DNA from: Cordilura impudica | Taxonomy: Eukaryota; Arthropoda; Insecta; Diptera; Scathophagidae | Length of the DNA stretch: 64,000 bases | NCBI GenBank assembly: GCA_963682025.1 | Contig: OY821517.1 | Coordinates: forward strand, 106,444,972-106,508,971 | Direction of reading: 5' to 3' | In this document: piece after piece, positions 46,387-56,588 of the stretch | Layout of the letters: the number at the start of each line of letters is the position of its first letter | How positions within the stretch are numbered: the stretch's first letter is position 1 | Translations under genes and position numbers: made by a program | The notes under the pieces: generated by a model | The model's database searches: none | What the model saw: only the letters and a program-made list of their open reading frames with translations | What the model was told of the DNA's origin: nothing

Positions 46387-48015
46387 GTATAAAATTATGT
46401 GGGGTACCCGCGGTTACTGCGCGATTAACAGCCAAAGATGGTTTACCGTTTGTTAAGTTTTGTACATCTTATGATTTAAGAAAACTGTTACATTCTAAGG
46501 GTTATACCGATATACCAAAGTCACCAAATACAATTCGAAAAATTGGGACTGAATGTTCAACGAAAATGCGGCAAAAGTCTTCGCTGACCTAAAATCTCGT
46601 AGTAATCAAGGTAAAGCGTCAAGGTAGTCTCACATTGGATTGGATGTCAAAAATCGCGGCTACATGAATTTTGGAATCTTGGTCTTGCTAGAGTACATGG
46701 ATCAATGCTAGCTGATAAATGTGTTACCCTTCTGGGGAAAAAAATTAAAGAATTCGGTATTTCGTTTGACAATATCGTTTCAATTACGACATATGGAGCA
46801 TCGGTGATGAAGAAAGTGGGAACTTTAATTGGTGCAAATCATCAGTTGTGTATAGTGCACGGTATTCAATTTGAAATTATCAAGGTTCTTTATGACAAAA
46901 ATTATTCAGTAGAAAGTGCTGATGAACAGGAAGACGCAACTAGTCCAGAATATTTGTCGATGGCTTAGAGCTAATATCTGAAACGAACGTGGATCTCGTT
47001 ATTCAACATGCAAATATACGTCCTCTGGTAGAAATGATCCGAAAAGTCATTAAAATTTTTCGCCGTTCACCAACGATAAATGATACAATACTCCAGAAAA
47101 ATATATAAGATGGATTATGTAAGAATCTTTCATTAATTTTGGACACTCGAACCAGGTGGAGTAGCCTACTAGCGATGCTGGAGCGTTTTTATGAAATTAG
47201 AAATGCTATACGAAAAAGTCTTATATATATAGAGTCTGCTATCACCTTCGACGAAAAAGATATTAGCTTGTTATGTAATATAATAGCAGCTTTGCAGCCT
47301 TTAAAAGTTGCTGTAGAAGCATTATGTTGCGAAGATGTTAATCTTTTTACAGCTGATATAACACTAGAATTTATGTTGAACGAACTTAAGCAACAAAACA
47401 CCTTTTTAAGCAACGAACTTAAGGATGAGGTAGTTTTACGAATAAAGGAAAGACGAACTATTAATTCAGATGTTCTACACTTTCTTCATGACCCGAATAA
47501 ATTGAATGATAATAACAGTAGCGATTACGGAATATTTAATAGAACCAGTAAAGCTGCCATAACTAAAGCAATAATTGAGTTAATTGAACGTGTTTCCAAC
47601 AAGCAATATGAAAATATTGTGGGTGATGATGATGATGATGGTGACGAGAACGATGTAGTTGAAGTTATAGAAGTCGATGCACCTTCAGCTTCATCAATAT
47701 TGACTGCTGTGTCCAATATATCTATGAAGGAAATACTTCAATTAGAAATTAAAAAAAAACCCGTAATTTTGAATACAAAGATAATAAGAAGAAGAAAAAT
47801 AAAGATCTTGGAATAATTGTCAGAAAAGAAATGTCCTACTTTCAAGACGAAAATATTACAATAAATATTTAACTATTGCATTTGACCATCTTATGACTAT
47901 TCGCCCAATGAGCGTAGAGTCAGCACGTGCTTTCTCTGTTGCTGGCCTCATCAGCACAAAAATAGGATCAAATTTAAACGACAGGAGTATTGACGATTTT
48001 GCGGTCATATTTTAA
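46377..48015 (+). pseudogene. hAT-family transposase relic
   Basis: Blocks in hAT order: LTAKDGLPFVKFCTSYDLRK and IPKSPNTIRKIGTECSTK (46416-46560), SLTLDWMSKIA (about 46628), then SMLADKCVTLLGKKIKEFGI, IVSITTYGASVMKKVG (Asp replaced by Tyr in the usual TDGASVM) and HQLCIVHGIQFEI (46700-46880). Next come TRTRWSSLLAMLERF (47145), an acidic GDDDDDGDENDVVE run (47620-47660), and after a break RPMSVESARAFSVAGLIST...DRSIDDFAVIF (47903-48012), the C-terminal hAT dimerisation motif. Several frameshifts and stops. The loss of the Asp in TDGAS and the broken frames make it dead. The family is clear from the ERAFS-type C-terminus. Confidence 0.75.
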
Positions 48016-48532
48016 AAATGATAATTATTTAAAAATTAATTAAAAACAATTAAAACATTTTCATATTTTATTATATTTCAGTTTGACTAGTTTGTTATTA
48101 CTGATATTGAGCTTACTAGTCGATTAGTTCCATGCAAATAAAACAAATTTATTCCATGCTTTACCCAACGTTTCGTCAATTGGTTGTCAATTGTTTATAT
48201 TTTATTTTTATGCATTATTTTGTTATGAATTTTTTGGTTTTATTTTGTTTGTAATTTTATATTTTAGTTTAGCTTATTTAGAAAATAAATAAAGGGTATA
48301 TTTCAATACAAATTTTTTATTTTTTAACATACAATATTGTGCATTTCAGAATTATTTTAGAAAATGTTCAAATTTAACGGTAATAGTATTTTTTTTTACC
48401 GAGTTACCGGTAATGACAAAATTCGGTAAATTTGCAATCCTTAGTTTCCGTAATTTAATTTTGGTAATGCCGTATGATTAATATTTAATTTCATATAATT
48501 ATCGTTCATACGTCTTATTAATAACTTAATAT
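48016..48532. other. AT-rich non-coding stretch
   Basis: Probably includes the unrecognised 3' end of the hAT relic. No paired terminal repeat found. Confidence 0.4.
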
Positions 48533-49149
48533 AACACCAGTCAACAATTTTTTGCAAATCAAATTTAAGAACACTTTTTCCATAGATTTTGACCTCCTAA
48601 ACACGAAAATGAATTTTAAAAAATTTTTAATGGTGCCGTTTTTGAGATAAAAATCTTTGAATTTTTTTTTTTAATTTTTGGAGGTGCACTTATTATTTTG
48701 GGTATATTTTGTGTCTCCCTTATCCGATCTTCATATATGATGACTCAAATTAAAGATAATAAAACTCTCCACAACTCATTCCTCGAAAGTTTTCAAATAA
48801 GTTATGTCGTGTCGATGCTAGCGATTTAAATAACTTGAAAAACGGAAATTTTTTTGTGAAACTTGGGGTGAAAATTTTATTTATTGTCGTTGGAAAAATA
48901 GAAAACGTAATGCAAACCAGAATTTAGCATTTTTTACAAATAGTTCACTCTTTTCCAAAGAAAGCAAGACCCCAGCCGTCAAAATCCATGGACAATTTAA
49001 AGAGTTATTAATTTTTTGGGGAAAGGCTAAAAATAAGGTTTTTAATGATTTTTAGTTTATTTGTGGTAGATTCGATTTCATGATGAAATATCTACATGTA
49101 GGTAGTTAAATTATAATAAATATTTTGCTGGACCTTTTTATGCGCCACG

Positions 49150-50060
49150 GCGCGCCGTCAGTGGTTCAGTAGGTAAAAAAATTGATAACTCCTCCTTTGT
49201 TTTTGGTAGACATCATTGTCGGTGTGCCGTATAAGTGACTAAACGTAGTCACCCATCATTGCGGTGTTATAGAAGCCGTGATAGCGTCGTTCCATTTCCT
49301 TTAATTGCTGATGGAAACGCTCGCCATGTTCGTCGCTTACATCTCCTAAGTTCTCAGAAAAAAAAAATCCAAATGAGAGTCGAGAAAATGGATTTTCAAT
49401 GACATGTGTATTCCTATCCAAAAATATAAAGCAAAAAGTTCAAAAACCGAACTCTAATATATATATAGTACCATATGTATAATAAATAAAACATACCCAT
49501 AGCTTCGTAATTTTTGATTAGATCTTCAACTATTTGCTTAAAATTAGAGCTTTTATGGTTCCCCAAGAAATTTTGTACAACAAGCTTGAATGAGTTCCAA
49601 GCTGCTGATTCGATGGGTGATAATAGTGTAGGGAATCTTTCGTCCTTTAACAGCTTCTTTATTTCGGGACCAGCAAAGACTCCCTCCTTGATCTTGGCAA
49701 ACGAAAGTTGAGGGAAAATCAAGCGTAAGTGCGCGAAAGCCTCTCCATCTTTGTTCAATTTTTTCGCAAAGTTTTTAATTAAACCCAATTTGATGTGCAG
49801 CGGTGGAAGAATAATATTTTCTTTTCCCAATTTGATGTGCAGCGGTGGAAGAATAATATTTTCTTTTCTTACGAGCGCATTCCGTTGAATATTGTCTTCG
49901 CCAACCACTAAATTTGTTCGCGGCGTCCATTCTTTTTGAATATAGTGTAGCTTGTCAGCGCGACTATTCCAAAGACAAAGAAAACAACAAAATCGCGTAT
50001 ATCCTCCTTGCAGTCCGCTCAAAATAGCCACAACTTTGAGGTCGGCGCAGATCTTCCACT
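49150..50060 (-). pseudogene. Intron-bearing gene of an unclassified transposon family, C-terminal part
   Basis: Exon 1 (50060-49497) reads EWKICADLKVVAILSGLQGG, TRFCCFLCLWNSRADKLHY, EWTPRTNLVVG, ILPPLHIKLGLIKNFAKKLN, FPQLSFAKIKEGVFAGPEI and NSFKLVVQNFLGNHKSSNF. An 83-nt intron (49496-49414, GTATGT...GGATAG) follows NYEAMG. Exon 2 from 49413 reads IHMSLKIHFLDSHLDFF, then after a T-run indel ENLGDVSDEHGERFHQQLKE and MERRYHGFYN...MMGDYV. A TAG at 49240 replaces the expected Trp codon; homology continues as SLIRHTDNDVYQKQRRSY. A 42-bp tandem duplication repeats KENIILPPLHIKLG. I recognise this as a widespread arthropod family usually left as uncharacterised; I know no assigned function. The N-terminal portion is missing. 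Confidence 0.7.
49784..49867. repeat. 42-bp in-frame tandem duplication
   Basis: Two identical copies of a 42-bp unit beginning CCCAATTTGATGTGCAGCGG. Identity of the copies points to a recent duplication within this pseudogene. Confidence 0.9.
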
Positions 50061-50296
50061 CTTTAATTTGAGTCATCATATATGAAGATCGGATAAGGGA
50101 GACACAAAATATACCCAAAATAATAAGTGCACCTCCAAAAATTAAAACAAAAAATTTCAAAGATTTTTATCTCAAAAACGGCACCATTCAAAATTTTTTA
50201 AAATTCATTTTCGTGTTTAGGAGGTCAATATCTATGGAAAAAGTGTTCTTAAATTTAATTTGCAGAGAAAAAAGTAAAATTTGTGGGCTGGTGTAA

Positions 50297-50864
50297 TCAG
50301 CCCAATTCTAAACAAAAATTCCGCATGAAATATTTCACTTCTCCCTTTCCCCTATTATGAATAAAAATTCCTTCGGAAAAAAATTCGATGGGAAAAAAGT
50401 AGTTATTCTCAATGCACTTGATTTTAGTTTTTTCCCTCAAAAAATTTCCCCTGCAAAACAGACGGGAGTTTACATAAAAATGGAAAAAGGATTTTGATAA
50501 AACAAAATTTAAATAAAAAAATTAATATTTTATTGTTCTTGTAGGTTGACCACAAATAAAGCACAACTTCAACTTTTGTTAATTTAAGGAAATCCCATTC
50601 AGGAATTGATTGCGTTTTCCATAGATCTTTTAGCTGTTTCGTTGTTGTTATTCTACAACACAAATTTCCTTCACAAGTGCTCGCATCATAACTATGCTAT
50701 TAATTTTTTATTAAATTTTTCTTTAAAATAAATTGTCGATAATTTGATGATGCCACTTATTAATTTTTTTGTTCACGCGGAATTTATAATTGGAGAATTT
50801 TTTTCTCGAGAAAAGTATTTTCCGTGAGAATGAAATTCCTTGAGAATATTCGTAATTGGGCTGA
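50297..50864. mobile_element. Foldback-type element with TCAGCCCAATT ends, copy 2
   Basis: 568 bp, TCAGCCCAATTCT start and TAATTGGGCTGA end; opposite orientation to 9354-9908. Shared blocks include AACAGACGGGAGTTTA, CAAAATTTAAATAAA and GATTGCGTTTTCCATAGAT. Non-coding. Confidence 0.65.
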
Positions 50865-51560
50865 ATAACTCGCATCACAATTACTTCTTAAAAAGTACCA
50901 TTTCCTAAAATAAGTAACCTTACTTACCAAAGTATATTTTCTTAAAAAAGTAACCTCTTTTTAAAAAGAACTTTATCCCAATTTTTTTTTATGTTAGATT
51001 TTACTTTAACTAACTAGTTATAAAAAAATAAATTTTCTTAAAAATTGCATTTCTTTAAAAGCACCTCTTAAATTAAATTAAATTTAAAAAAATCACTTCT
51101 ATCTAAAAAAATACATTTTCTTAAAAAATTATCTTTTCTTAAAAAATGTTTTTTTTTCTAATTTAAAATTTTCTCATTATTTATTTTCTTTTTTCTAAAA
51201 AAGCTCGGCTTTTAAAAAAGGATATCTTTTAAAGAAATATTTTTTTATTTACATTTTTCTTTAAAAGGTACTTTTCTTAAAAAACTATATAAGAACTTTT
51301 GTTTAGAGAAACCCGTAATAAAGGTTGTAGAGTTTTTAAACAGGAACATTTAAATTAAAAAATAATTTCTCCGAATTGCAGGGTTGGAATCTGTTACCCT
51401 AGTAAAGGGAACAAAAATTGAGGTTATTCCCTTCCTTTAAGCTCTATGATAAAAATATTAAAAATATTAAAAAACTATGCTTAATATATTCACTGACTCA
51501 CTAACTGAGTCTCCAACGCTGTATTTTATTGTTAATATTTATTTACGTTAATATCCAGTG
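50865..51560. repeat. Degenerate TTTTCTTAAAAA-rich region
   Basis: Irregular reiteration of [16 protein letters not shown] words separated by 5-15 bases (about 50885-51300), probably an eroded minisatellite. The remainder to 51560 shows nothing recognisable. Confidence 0.5.
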
Positions 51561-51741
51561 TCACCATTTTGGTGCTTTTATCACTTCTTCTTGGTGTTTT
51601 TTAGCTCCCCATACCCACCTTTTCGTGAATACGCATTTCTAAGGGCTTTTACTCAGGGGATGCCCCCTACAGATGCAGTGCATTGTGTTATCTCAGGAAA
51701 ATAGGTTATGGGTAGGAGGAAAGAGGGAATAGTGTGTTCAT

Positions 51742-51843
51742 TTTTTTTTTTTTTTACAGCGACAGACCAAAGCCTCTGATGGGAATCGAACCCACGACCC
51801 CCGCATGATAGGTATTACGCTACCTACTAACCTACCGGGGCGC
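51742..51843 (-). mobile_element. tRNA-derived SINE head with A-run
   Basis: The minus strand reads GCGCCCCGGTAGGTTAGTAGG, a D-arm-like segment holding an A-box-like word, then GTGGGTTCGATTCCCATC: an exact B box (GGTTCGATTCC) in a T-arm with a 5-bp stem. About 20 bases later comes an A-run (T14 on plus, 51742-51755). The acceptor stem does not pair, so it is not a tRNA gene. A short SINE, or the head of a longer one extending to about 51560, fits best. Confidence 0.6.
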
Positions 51844-51861
51844 TTAATATATACTATTGAT

Positions 51862-52100
51862 CCCTATAATAAATCGAATCGCTAAAGCCATGTCCGTCTG
51901 TGTGTCTGTTGAAATCACGCTCCTTCACAAACTAAACAATTTACCTGGGTAAATATTATTTCCAACATAATTGTTGTTGTATAACACATACAATTGCATT
52001 TGTTATAAATAGTGAAATATGTTCAGATATTAATATAAACCTTAAACCCAGGAGAACGATATCAAAGAATCGGCATAGTCGAATTTGACACTCTTACTTA
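51862..52100 (+). mobile_element. mini-me-like repeat fragment
   Basis: GTCCGTCTGTGTGTCTGTTG followed by AAATCACGCTCCTTCAC, as in 11540-11765 and 61110-61330. Confidence 0.55.
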
Positions 52101-52114
52101 TTTTATATTTATTT

Positions 52115-52450
52115 TACGCCCGTGTGTCTGTCTGTCTGTGTGTCATTGTAAACTTTATAATCAAACTACAGGGTGCGAATATGTATATCTGAGAAAATTT
52201 TCAAAGCTTAATTTTCTAAGCTTAATTCGACCATTGGACGAATGCTATTGACATTAATGAAAATCGGTGCATGTTCAGAGCTAGTCTGCACAAAAAATGT
52301 GTCCTATGAGATCGACTTAAATTGTCATTAGATCCGAATTATCACAAAAATCTCCGTCAAATTTGTTTTTTTGTATGTTTATAATAGCCATTCATCAGTG
52401 GTCCAAAGATAAACCCTATAAGACAATTCTTAGTCATAGTCCCTACACAC
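52115..52450 (+). mobile_element. DINE-like repeat fragment
   Basis: Begins at a (GTCT)n run (52120-52140), then AATCAAACTACAGG, GACGAATGCTATTGA and GATCGACTTAAATTG blocks of the DINE-like repeat; 3' third missing. It starts exactly at the microsatellite core. Confidence 0.55.
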
Positions 52451-52689
52451 TGTGTTACATAACTATAACTACACATTCATTTTACTAAATTTTGTATTAA
52501 AAAAATTAAGAGTTTAACCGGAATGTATGTAAAATCAAAGGAAAATTAATAATATTTCACAAAAAAAAATTATTTAATTTTTTTATTTTACTATTAAAAA
52601 TGAATAACAAAATTAATTGGTGTTTCATAACTATAAATACACTTAACCTAAAATATAAAAATTTACAACATATGAAGAAAATTTTTTTA

Positions 52690-53239
52690 AAGTAGTAGTT
52701 TTAATAATGTGTAAGGCCTCCTTTTTTATGAATCAGTTTGAAAATTCAGTCAGACATAGATTTGTTCGTAGTTACTCCGTTAAAGATCTCCACGCATCAA
52801 TAACTGCTTCTTTAAGGTGAGAAACGCTTTCATATTGCCGGTTTTCTGCATAAACTCGTCGGGCTAATATTCCCCAAATATTCTCGATACGGTTCTGATA
52901 AGGAGAACATGCGGGTCAAAATAATACTCTTATATTTTGTGAAGATAGCCATTCCATCGCCTGGCGACTTACATGTACTGATGCATTGTGTTGTTGGAAA
53001 ATTAATTCTTTTTCGTTGTTATTTTCAATAAATGGCACCAATTTCTCTTCTAATAATACTAAGTACTCAGAAGAATTCATTCCGGTATTTGGAAATGCCA
53101 AATCAACCATATCATCGAAACAAAAAGCGCCCTAAACCATTAACGAACCGCCTCCGAAATTTCTTTTTGAGAAATAATAGCTGCTAAAACCATCTGGACC
53201 ATCAAGGTTGAACTTTTTCTCATCAGAGAAACCTATATA
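52690..53239 (-). pseudogene. Tc1-like transposase relic, C-terminal half
   Basis: Minus-strand blocks: GFSDEKKFNLDGPDGF with first Asp (about 53229-53185), FGGGSLMV and GAFCFDDMVDLAF (53160-53100), SEYLVLLEEKLVPFI, ELIFQQHNASVHVS (the Asp of QQDN replaced by His), AMEWLSSQNIRVLF, then SPYQNRIENIWGILARRVYA with the Glu (about 52910-52860), and KEAVIDAWRS. One stop (52915) and frame breaks near 53110. The N-terminal DNA-binding half is absent; the MITE at 53240 adjoins the break. Confidence 0.75.
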
Positions 53240-53488
53240 TCTGTGGCCACAGGCAATAACCGCCTAACTCGAAAATCATGCTTTTGAGAAAAATAGCTTT
53301 TTATATAAATGTAATGCGGCTTCATTACGACTTAGGTCAGTATGTTTTCATTAATAACTTTCTAAATAATAGTGTTAGAAAAAAGGGGATTTCACGTAAA
53401 TATAAAGCATTGTTAGTAGAATATGATAGCATACTTAATTCAAATCGTTCTTAAGTCGACTTAGGCGGTTATCGCTTGTGACCACAGA
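53240..53488. mobile_element. 249-bp MITE with TCTGTGGCCACAGGCAATA ends
   Basis: TCTGTGGCCACAGGCAATAA at the left and, in reverse complement, TCTGTGGTCACAAGCGATAA at the right; the TIR runs ~33 bp (to CCGCCTAACTCGA / CCGCCTAAGTCGA). Flanking TA at 53238-53239 and 53489-53490. Non-coding. Confidence 0.8.
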
Positions 53489-53497
53489 TATAAAAAA

Positions 53498-54095
53498 TTC
53501 ATTTTCTGTTTGTTTGTTTGTTTGTGTGACCGCTATACAAATTTCTATTTTTCAACGGATTTCTCTGAAATTTAATACACACGATGTCTGTACCCCAAGG
53601 AAGGTCGCCATATGATTCTTACCGGCCACGGCTAGTTTTCCGCCCACTTCTTATATAAAATTCATTTTCTGTCTTTGGTAATATGTTCGCTATACGAATT
53701 TTTTTTTTTCAACGGATTTCACTGAAATTTGGTACACACGATCTCTGTACTTCAGTAAAGGTCACCATATGCTTCTTATCGGCCACGCCTACTTTTAAGC
53801 CTACTTTATATATACAATTCATTTTCTGCTTTTGTTCGCTATACAATGTTTTATTTTAAACGGATTTCACTGAAATTTGGTACACACGATCTCTGTACCC
53901 CAGGGAAGGCCACGCTTACTTTTTTAAACTTTTTACGGGTTTCGGTCGAATTTACTGCACATTATTCTCAAATCTTAGGCAAGGTCGTCATATACTTTTA
54001 TCGGCCACACCCACTTTTTTAATTTTCTATAAACGCTTTAATGTTTATTAACATATTTTAATTTTTCAATGGACTTCCCAAAAATTTTGTGCATA
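53498..54095. repeat. Tandem array, ~160-bp monomer, 3-4 copies
   Basis: Monomers start TTCATTTTCTG at 53498, 53661 and 53818 (periods 163 and 157). Each holds CGCTATAC, AACGGATTTC(A/T)CTGAAATTT, TACACACGAT(C/G)TCTGTAC and a CGGCCACGCC-type word. A fourth, much diverged copy (TACGGGTTTCGGTCGAATTT, TCGGCCACACCCACTT) follows to about 54095. Confidence 0.75.
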
Positions 54096-54281
54096 AGCCT
54101 CTTTACTTACTACTCTTGAGTTTACACCATTATGAAATGAATACTTTATATCAACCTGTTACAAATTTTCCGGTCTTGCCTTTTCTACTATATGAGTTGC
54201 AACACCCCAAAATTAGTGCAGATTTATTTCATGGGTGAAGAGATAAAGGTTGACTACTGCTGTAGGATTACTCCGATTATA

Positions 54282-54410
54282 AATATTTCCATCTCGCCTT
54301 TTTAACTACGATGGAAAACAAAATATTAAATTTATTTCCATCTCGCCTTTTGGCTACATTGGAAAGCAAACTACAAATATTTCCATTTCATCTTTTTCAC
54401 TATATAAATG
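54282..54410. repeat. Tandem repeat, ~47-bp unit, about 3 copies
   Basis: ATTTCCATCTCGCCTTTT recurs at about 54286, 54336 and (as ATTTCCATTTCATCTTTT) 54379, each followed by an A/C-TAC... and TGGAAA.C segment. A related GTCTTGCCTTTTCTACTATATG lies at 54173. Confidence 0.6.
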
Positions 54411-54523
54411 AGTTGTAAATGTGGAAAGAGAACTATTTGCAATTGTGACTTGTACATGAAAGCATAGAATATAGGCCGTACTACCTCAAATGCAAAAAGG
54501 CTTAGACTAAACAGAACTCTAGA

Positions 54524-54714
54524 GAACCCGATCAGACCCAAATTCGTATCGAGTCTCAACGAGTTAAACAATTTGAGTCGAGAAATGCTGAACCACCTGA
54601 GCAAACCCAATAACGTCTTGAAAGACGAACTTTGTTAAGAGAAGCGAAAATGCCCGAATCTACTCAAGTGTGTCTAGAAATCCAGCGGCTAAGACAAGCT
54701 GCCTGCTCCAGAGT
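54524..54714 (+). pseudogene. Relic of a QTQxRLE-repeat protein (mobile-element type)
   Basis: One frame reads EPDQTQIRIESQRVKQFES, then RNAEPPEQTQ-stop-RLERRTLL, then MPESTQVCLEIQRLRQAAC. That is three ~22-residue repeats of an E-x-P-(E/D)-Q-T-Q-x-R-L/I-E-x-x-R pattern, with one stop. Such repeats precede the helicase part of proteins predicted in arthropod Helitron/Helentron-like elements. That link is from general knowledge of arthropod annotations and is tentative. Confidence 0.45.
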
Positions 54715-55601
54715 TGGGAGCCAGCACAATCTTTTCGTATATGCACCAGAAGGAAAAACCAGGAATGTTGTATATCCCAAAGCTCTAGAATAACTAAAAT
54801 TTGTCACTTTTAGACATCATACACTCAGAATAATCCACGCATACACACAGTTAGTTGTAATGGTAAGCAGGCGCTGAGAATTTAGTCCCCAATGAACAAG
54901 TTCCCCTAAAAAAAATTAACTTATTCCCCAAAAAATTGGGGAATAACTTCACGATGATAAAATTCCCCAAATTTGTAAAATAAGGCCCCTAAAATAAATG
55001 AACAAATTCTCCATACTGCTCTCAATATCAGTCCTGCAAAAAACGTATTTAAAATCTATATTCTTCTCAATAGCATCATTTCGGTGCGCAGACACAGCTT
55101 AGCTAAAATATCGGAATGATCTGAAAAATATATTTTGGGGATTAAAATAAGTTGACAACTGCACAACAGCACGGGTGTACTGCCAAACGAGCGGACGCGG
55201 ACGCGTCTTGCTCGCGGAACACAGCTCAGTGAAAAGTCTTATGATAAGTTTTATCTACATTTGTGCAATAATTACCTGTTGATCAAAATAGGCCACACAT
55301 ATACTATAAGCAGTTGCTTAAAGAAACCTTGCGGCACAATTTTAAACGTCGCATTCATTTTCTATTTTTGAAACTTCTATAAATTTGGTGTCTCTGCTCA
55401 ATGATGATCACTTATTGAATGAAGTAATTCAATTTTTAAAAGTTCTGATTCCTATAGTTTGCAAACGATTTCGTTATATTTGATGTTTACAAAATAAATA
55501 AACTTGAAAAAAAAAACTTAAAGCGGTTTCGCAGCTTATATTTGAAGCATTTTTGCTGTAGCGTCTTATAAAAAAAACCAAAAAATTTAAATTTAAATAA
55601 A
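54715..55601. other. Unassigned stretch
   Basis: No gene. Contains a short hairpin TTATTCCCC-AAAAAA-TTGGGGAATAA at about 54922-54947 and related ATTCCCCAAA words near 54961. Confidence 0.4.
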
Positions 55602-56412
55602 AACAAGTGAGAAAATTATAGTCGGTCTAGACCGACTATACGATACCCTATACCATGCGTTTAGAGACCCTATCTCTTAGACCTAACTAACTGGATATAG
55701 AAAATAAGCATAAACCAAATTTGAGTGGGATTTTTATTATTTTTTTTTGGCTTCAGATATGAAAAAGTTCATATCGGATGCTATATCTATATGGGGACTA
55801 GGCCCAAAAATGGACCCATCCTGGCCATGTTTGGTAAAGTCTCTTGTATTTTGCAAAAATATATACAAACAAAATTTTAGAAGAATCAGTGCAATATTTT
55901 TGTTTTTTGATAGATTTAAGTGAATATCGGGAAGCAGGTCTATTTGGGCCCTATGACTAAGAGTTGTCCCATAGGAATTATTTTTGGACTACTCATTAAT
56001 GGATGTAATAAACACATATAAACCCAATTTGACTGAGATCTATATGACAATTTGGAGCTTATGGCAATTTATATCGATTTCATAGGGGTCATTTGTATGG
56101 GGGCTAGGTCTGAACATGGACTGATTCTCACCAATTTCAATAGCATTCATCCTATGGCTAATGGAAGCTTATATACCAAATTTCATCAAAATATGTTCAT
56201 ATTTGCGACCTGCAGTTTGATTACAAGGTTTACATGGACACACAGACGGACGGACGGACATCGTTAAATCGAATCAGATAGTGATTCTGATTCTGATAGT
56301 GATTCTGATTCGATCAGTATAATAAAGGATGGGTCTAGGTCAAATATTTTTGGTAGTTACAAACAGCAGCACAAAGTCATTATACCCAAACCACATAGTG
56401 GTATAGGGTATA
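55602..56412 (-). mobile_element. DINE-like repeat, full length
   Basis: Starts AACAAGTGAGAAAATTATAG with hairpin 55620-55639, core GACGGACGGACGGAC at 56244-56258, ends CACATAGTGGTATAGGGTATAA. A GATTCTGATAGTGATTCTGA duplication lies next to the core. Confidence 0.85.
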
Positions 56413-56416
56413 AACA

Positions 56417-56588
56417 TGTAAGAAAATTATAGCGGTTTAGACCGACTACGAGATATCCTATATCATGGTTTAGAGACCCCATCTTTCTAGCCAACTAATT
56501 CGATGTAGAAAATAAGCAAAAACCAAATTTGAGTGGCATTGTTATTAATTTTTTTGGCTGCAGATATGAAAAAGTTCATATCGGATGT
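56417..56588 (-). mobile_element. DINE-like repeat, 3' fragment
   Basis: GTAAGAAAATTATAGCGG to TTCATATCGGATG. Lies directly between the copies at 55602 and 56589. Confidence 0.65.

Larger units (their letters stand above)
48533..50295 (-). mobile_element. TIR DNA transposon of an unclassified family (SDEHGERFHQ type)
   Basis: The inverted ends begin ACACCAG(T/C)CAACAA-like and extend about 220-235 bp: left 48534-48756, right 50061-50294. Shared words are AAATTTAAGAACACTTTTTCC, GAGATAAAAATCTTTG and CTCCCTTATCCGATCTTCATATATG, each split to under twenty bases in conserved runs. The 1.3-kb interior carries the gene remnant at 49150-50060 on the minus strand. The right TIR touches the foldback element at 50297. 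A DNA-transposon nature is inferred from the TIRs plus a single internal gene. Confidence 0.7.

Noticed and set aside
51771..51843. A functional tRNA gene
   Set aside because: Acceptor-stem halves do not pair and an A-run follows; a SINE head is the better reading.
54371..54610. 79-residue minus-strand frame
   Set aside because: Overlaps the tandem repeat and the QTQ-repeat relic on the other strand; composition shows no domain.
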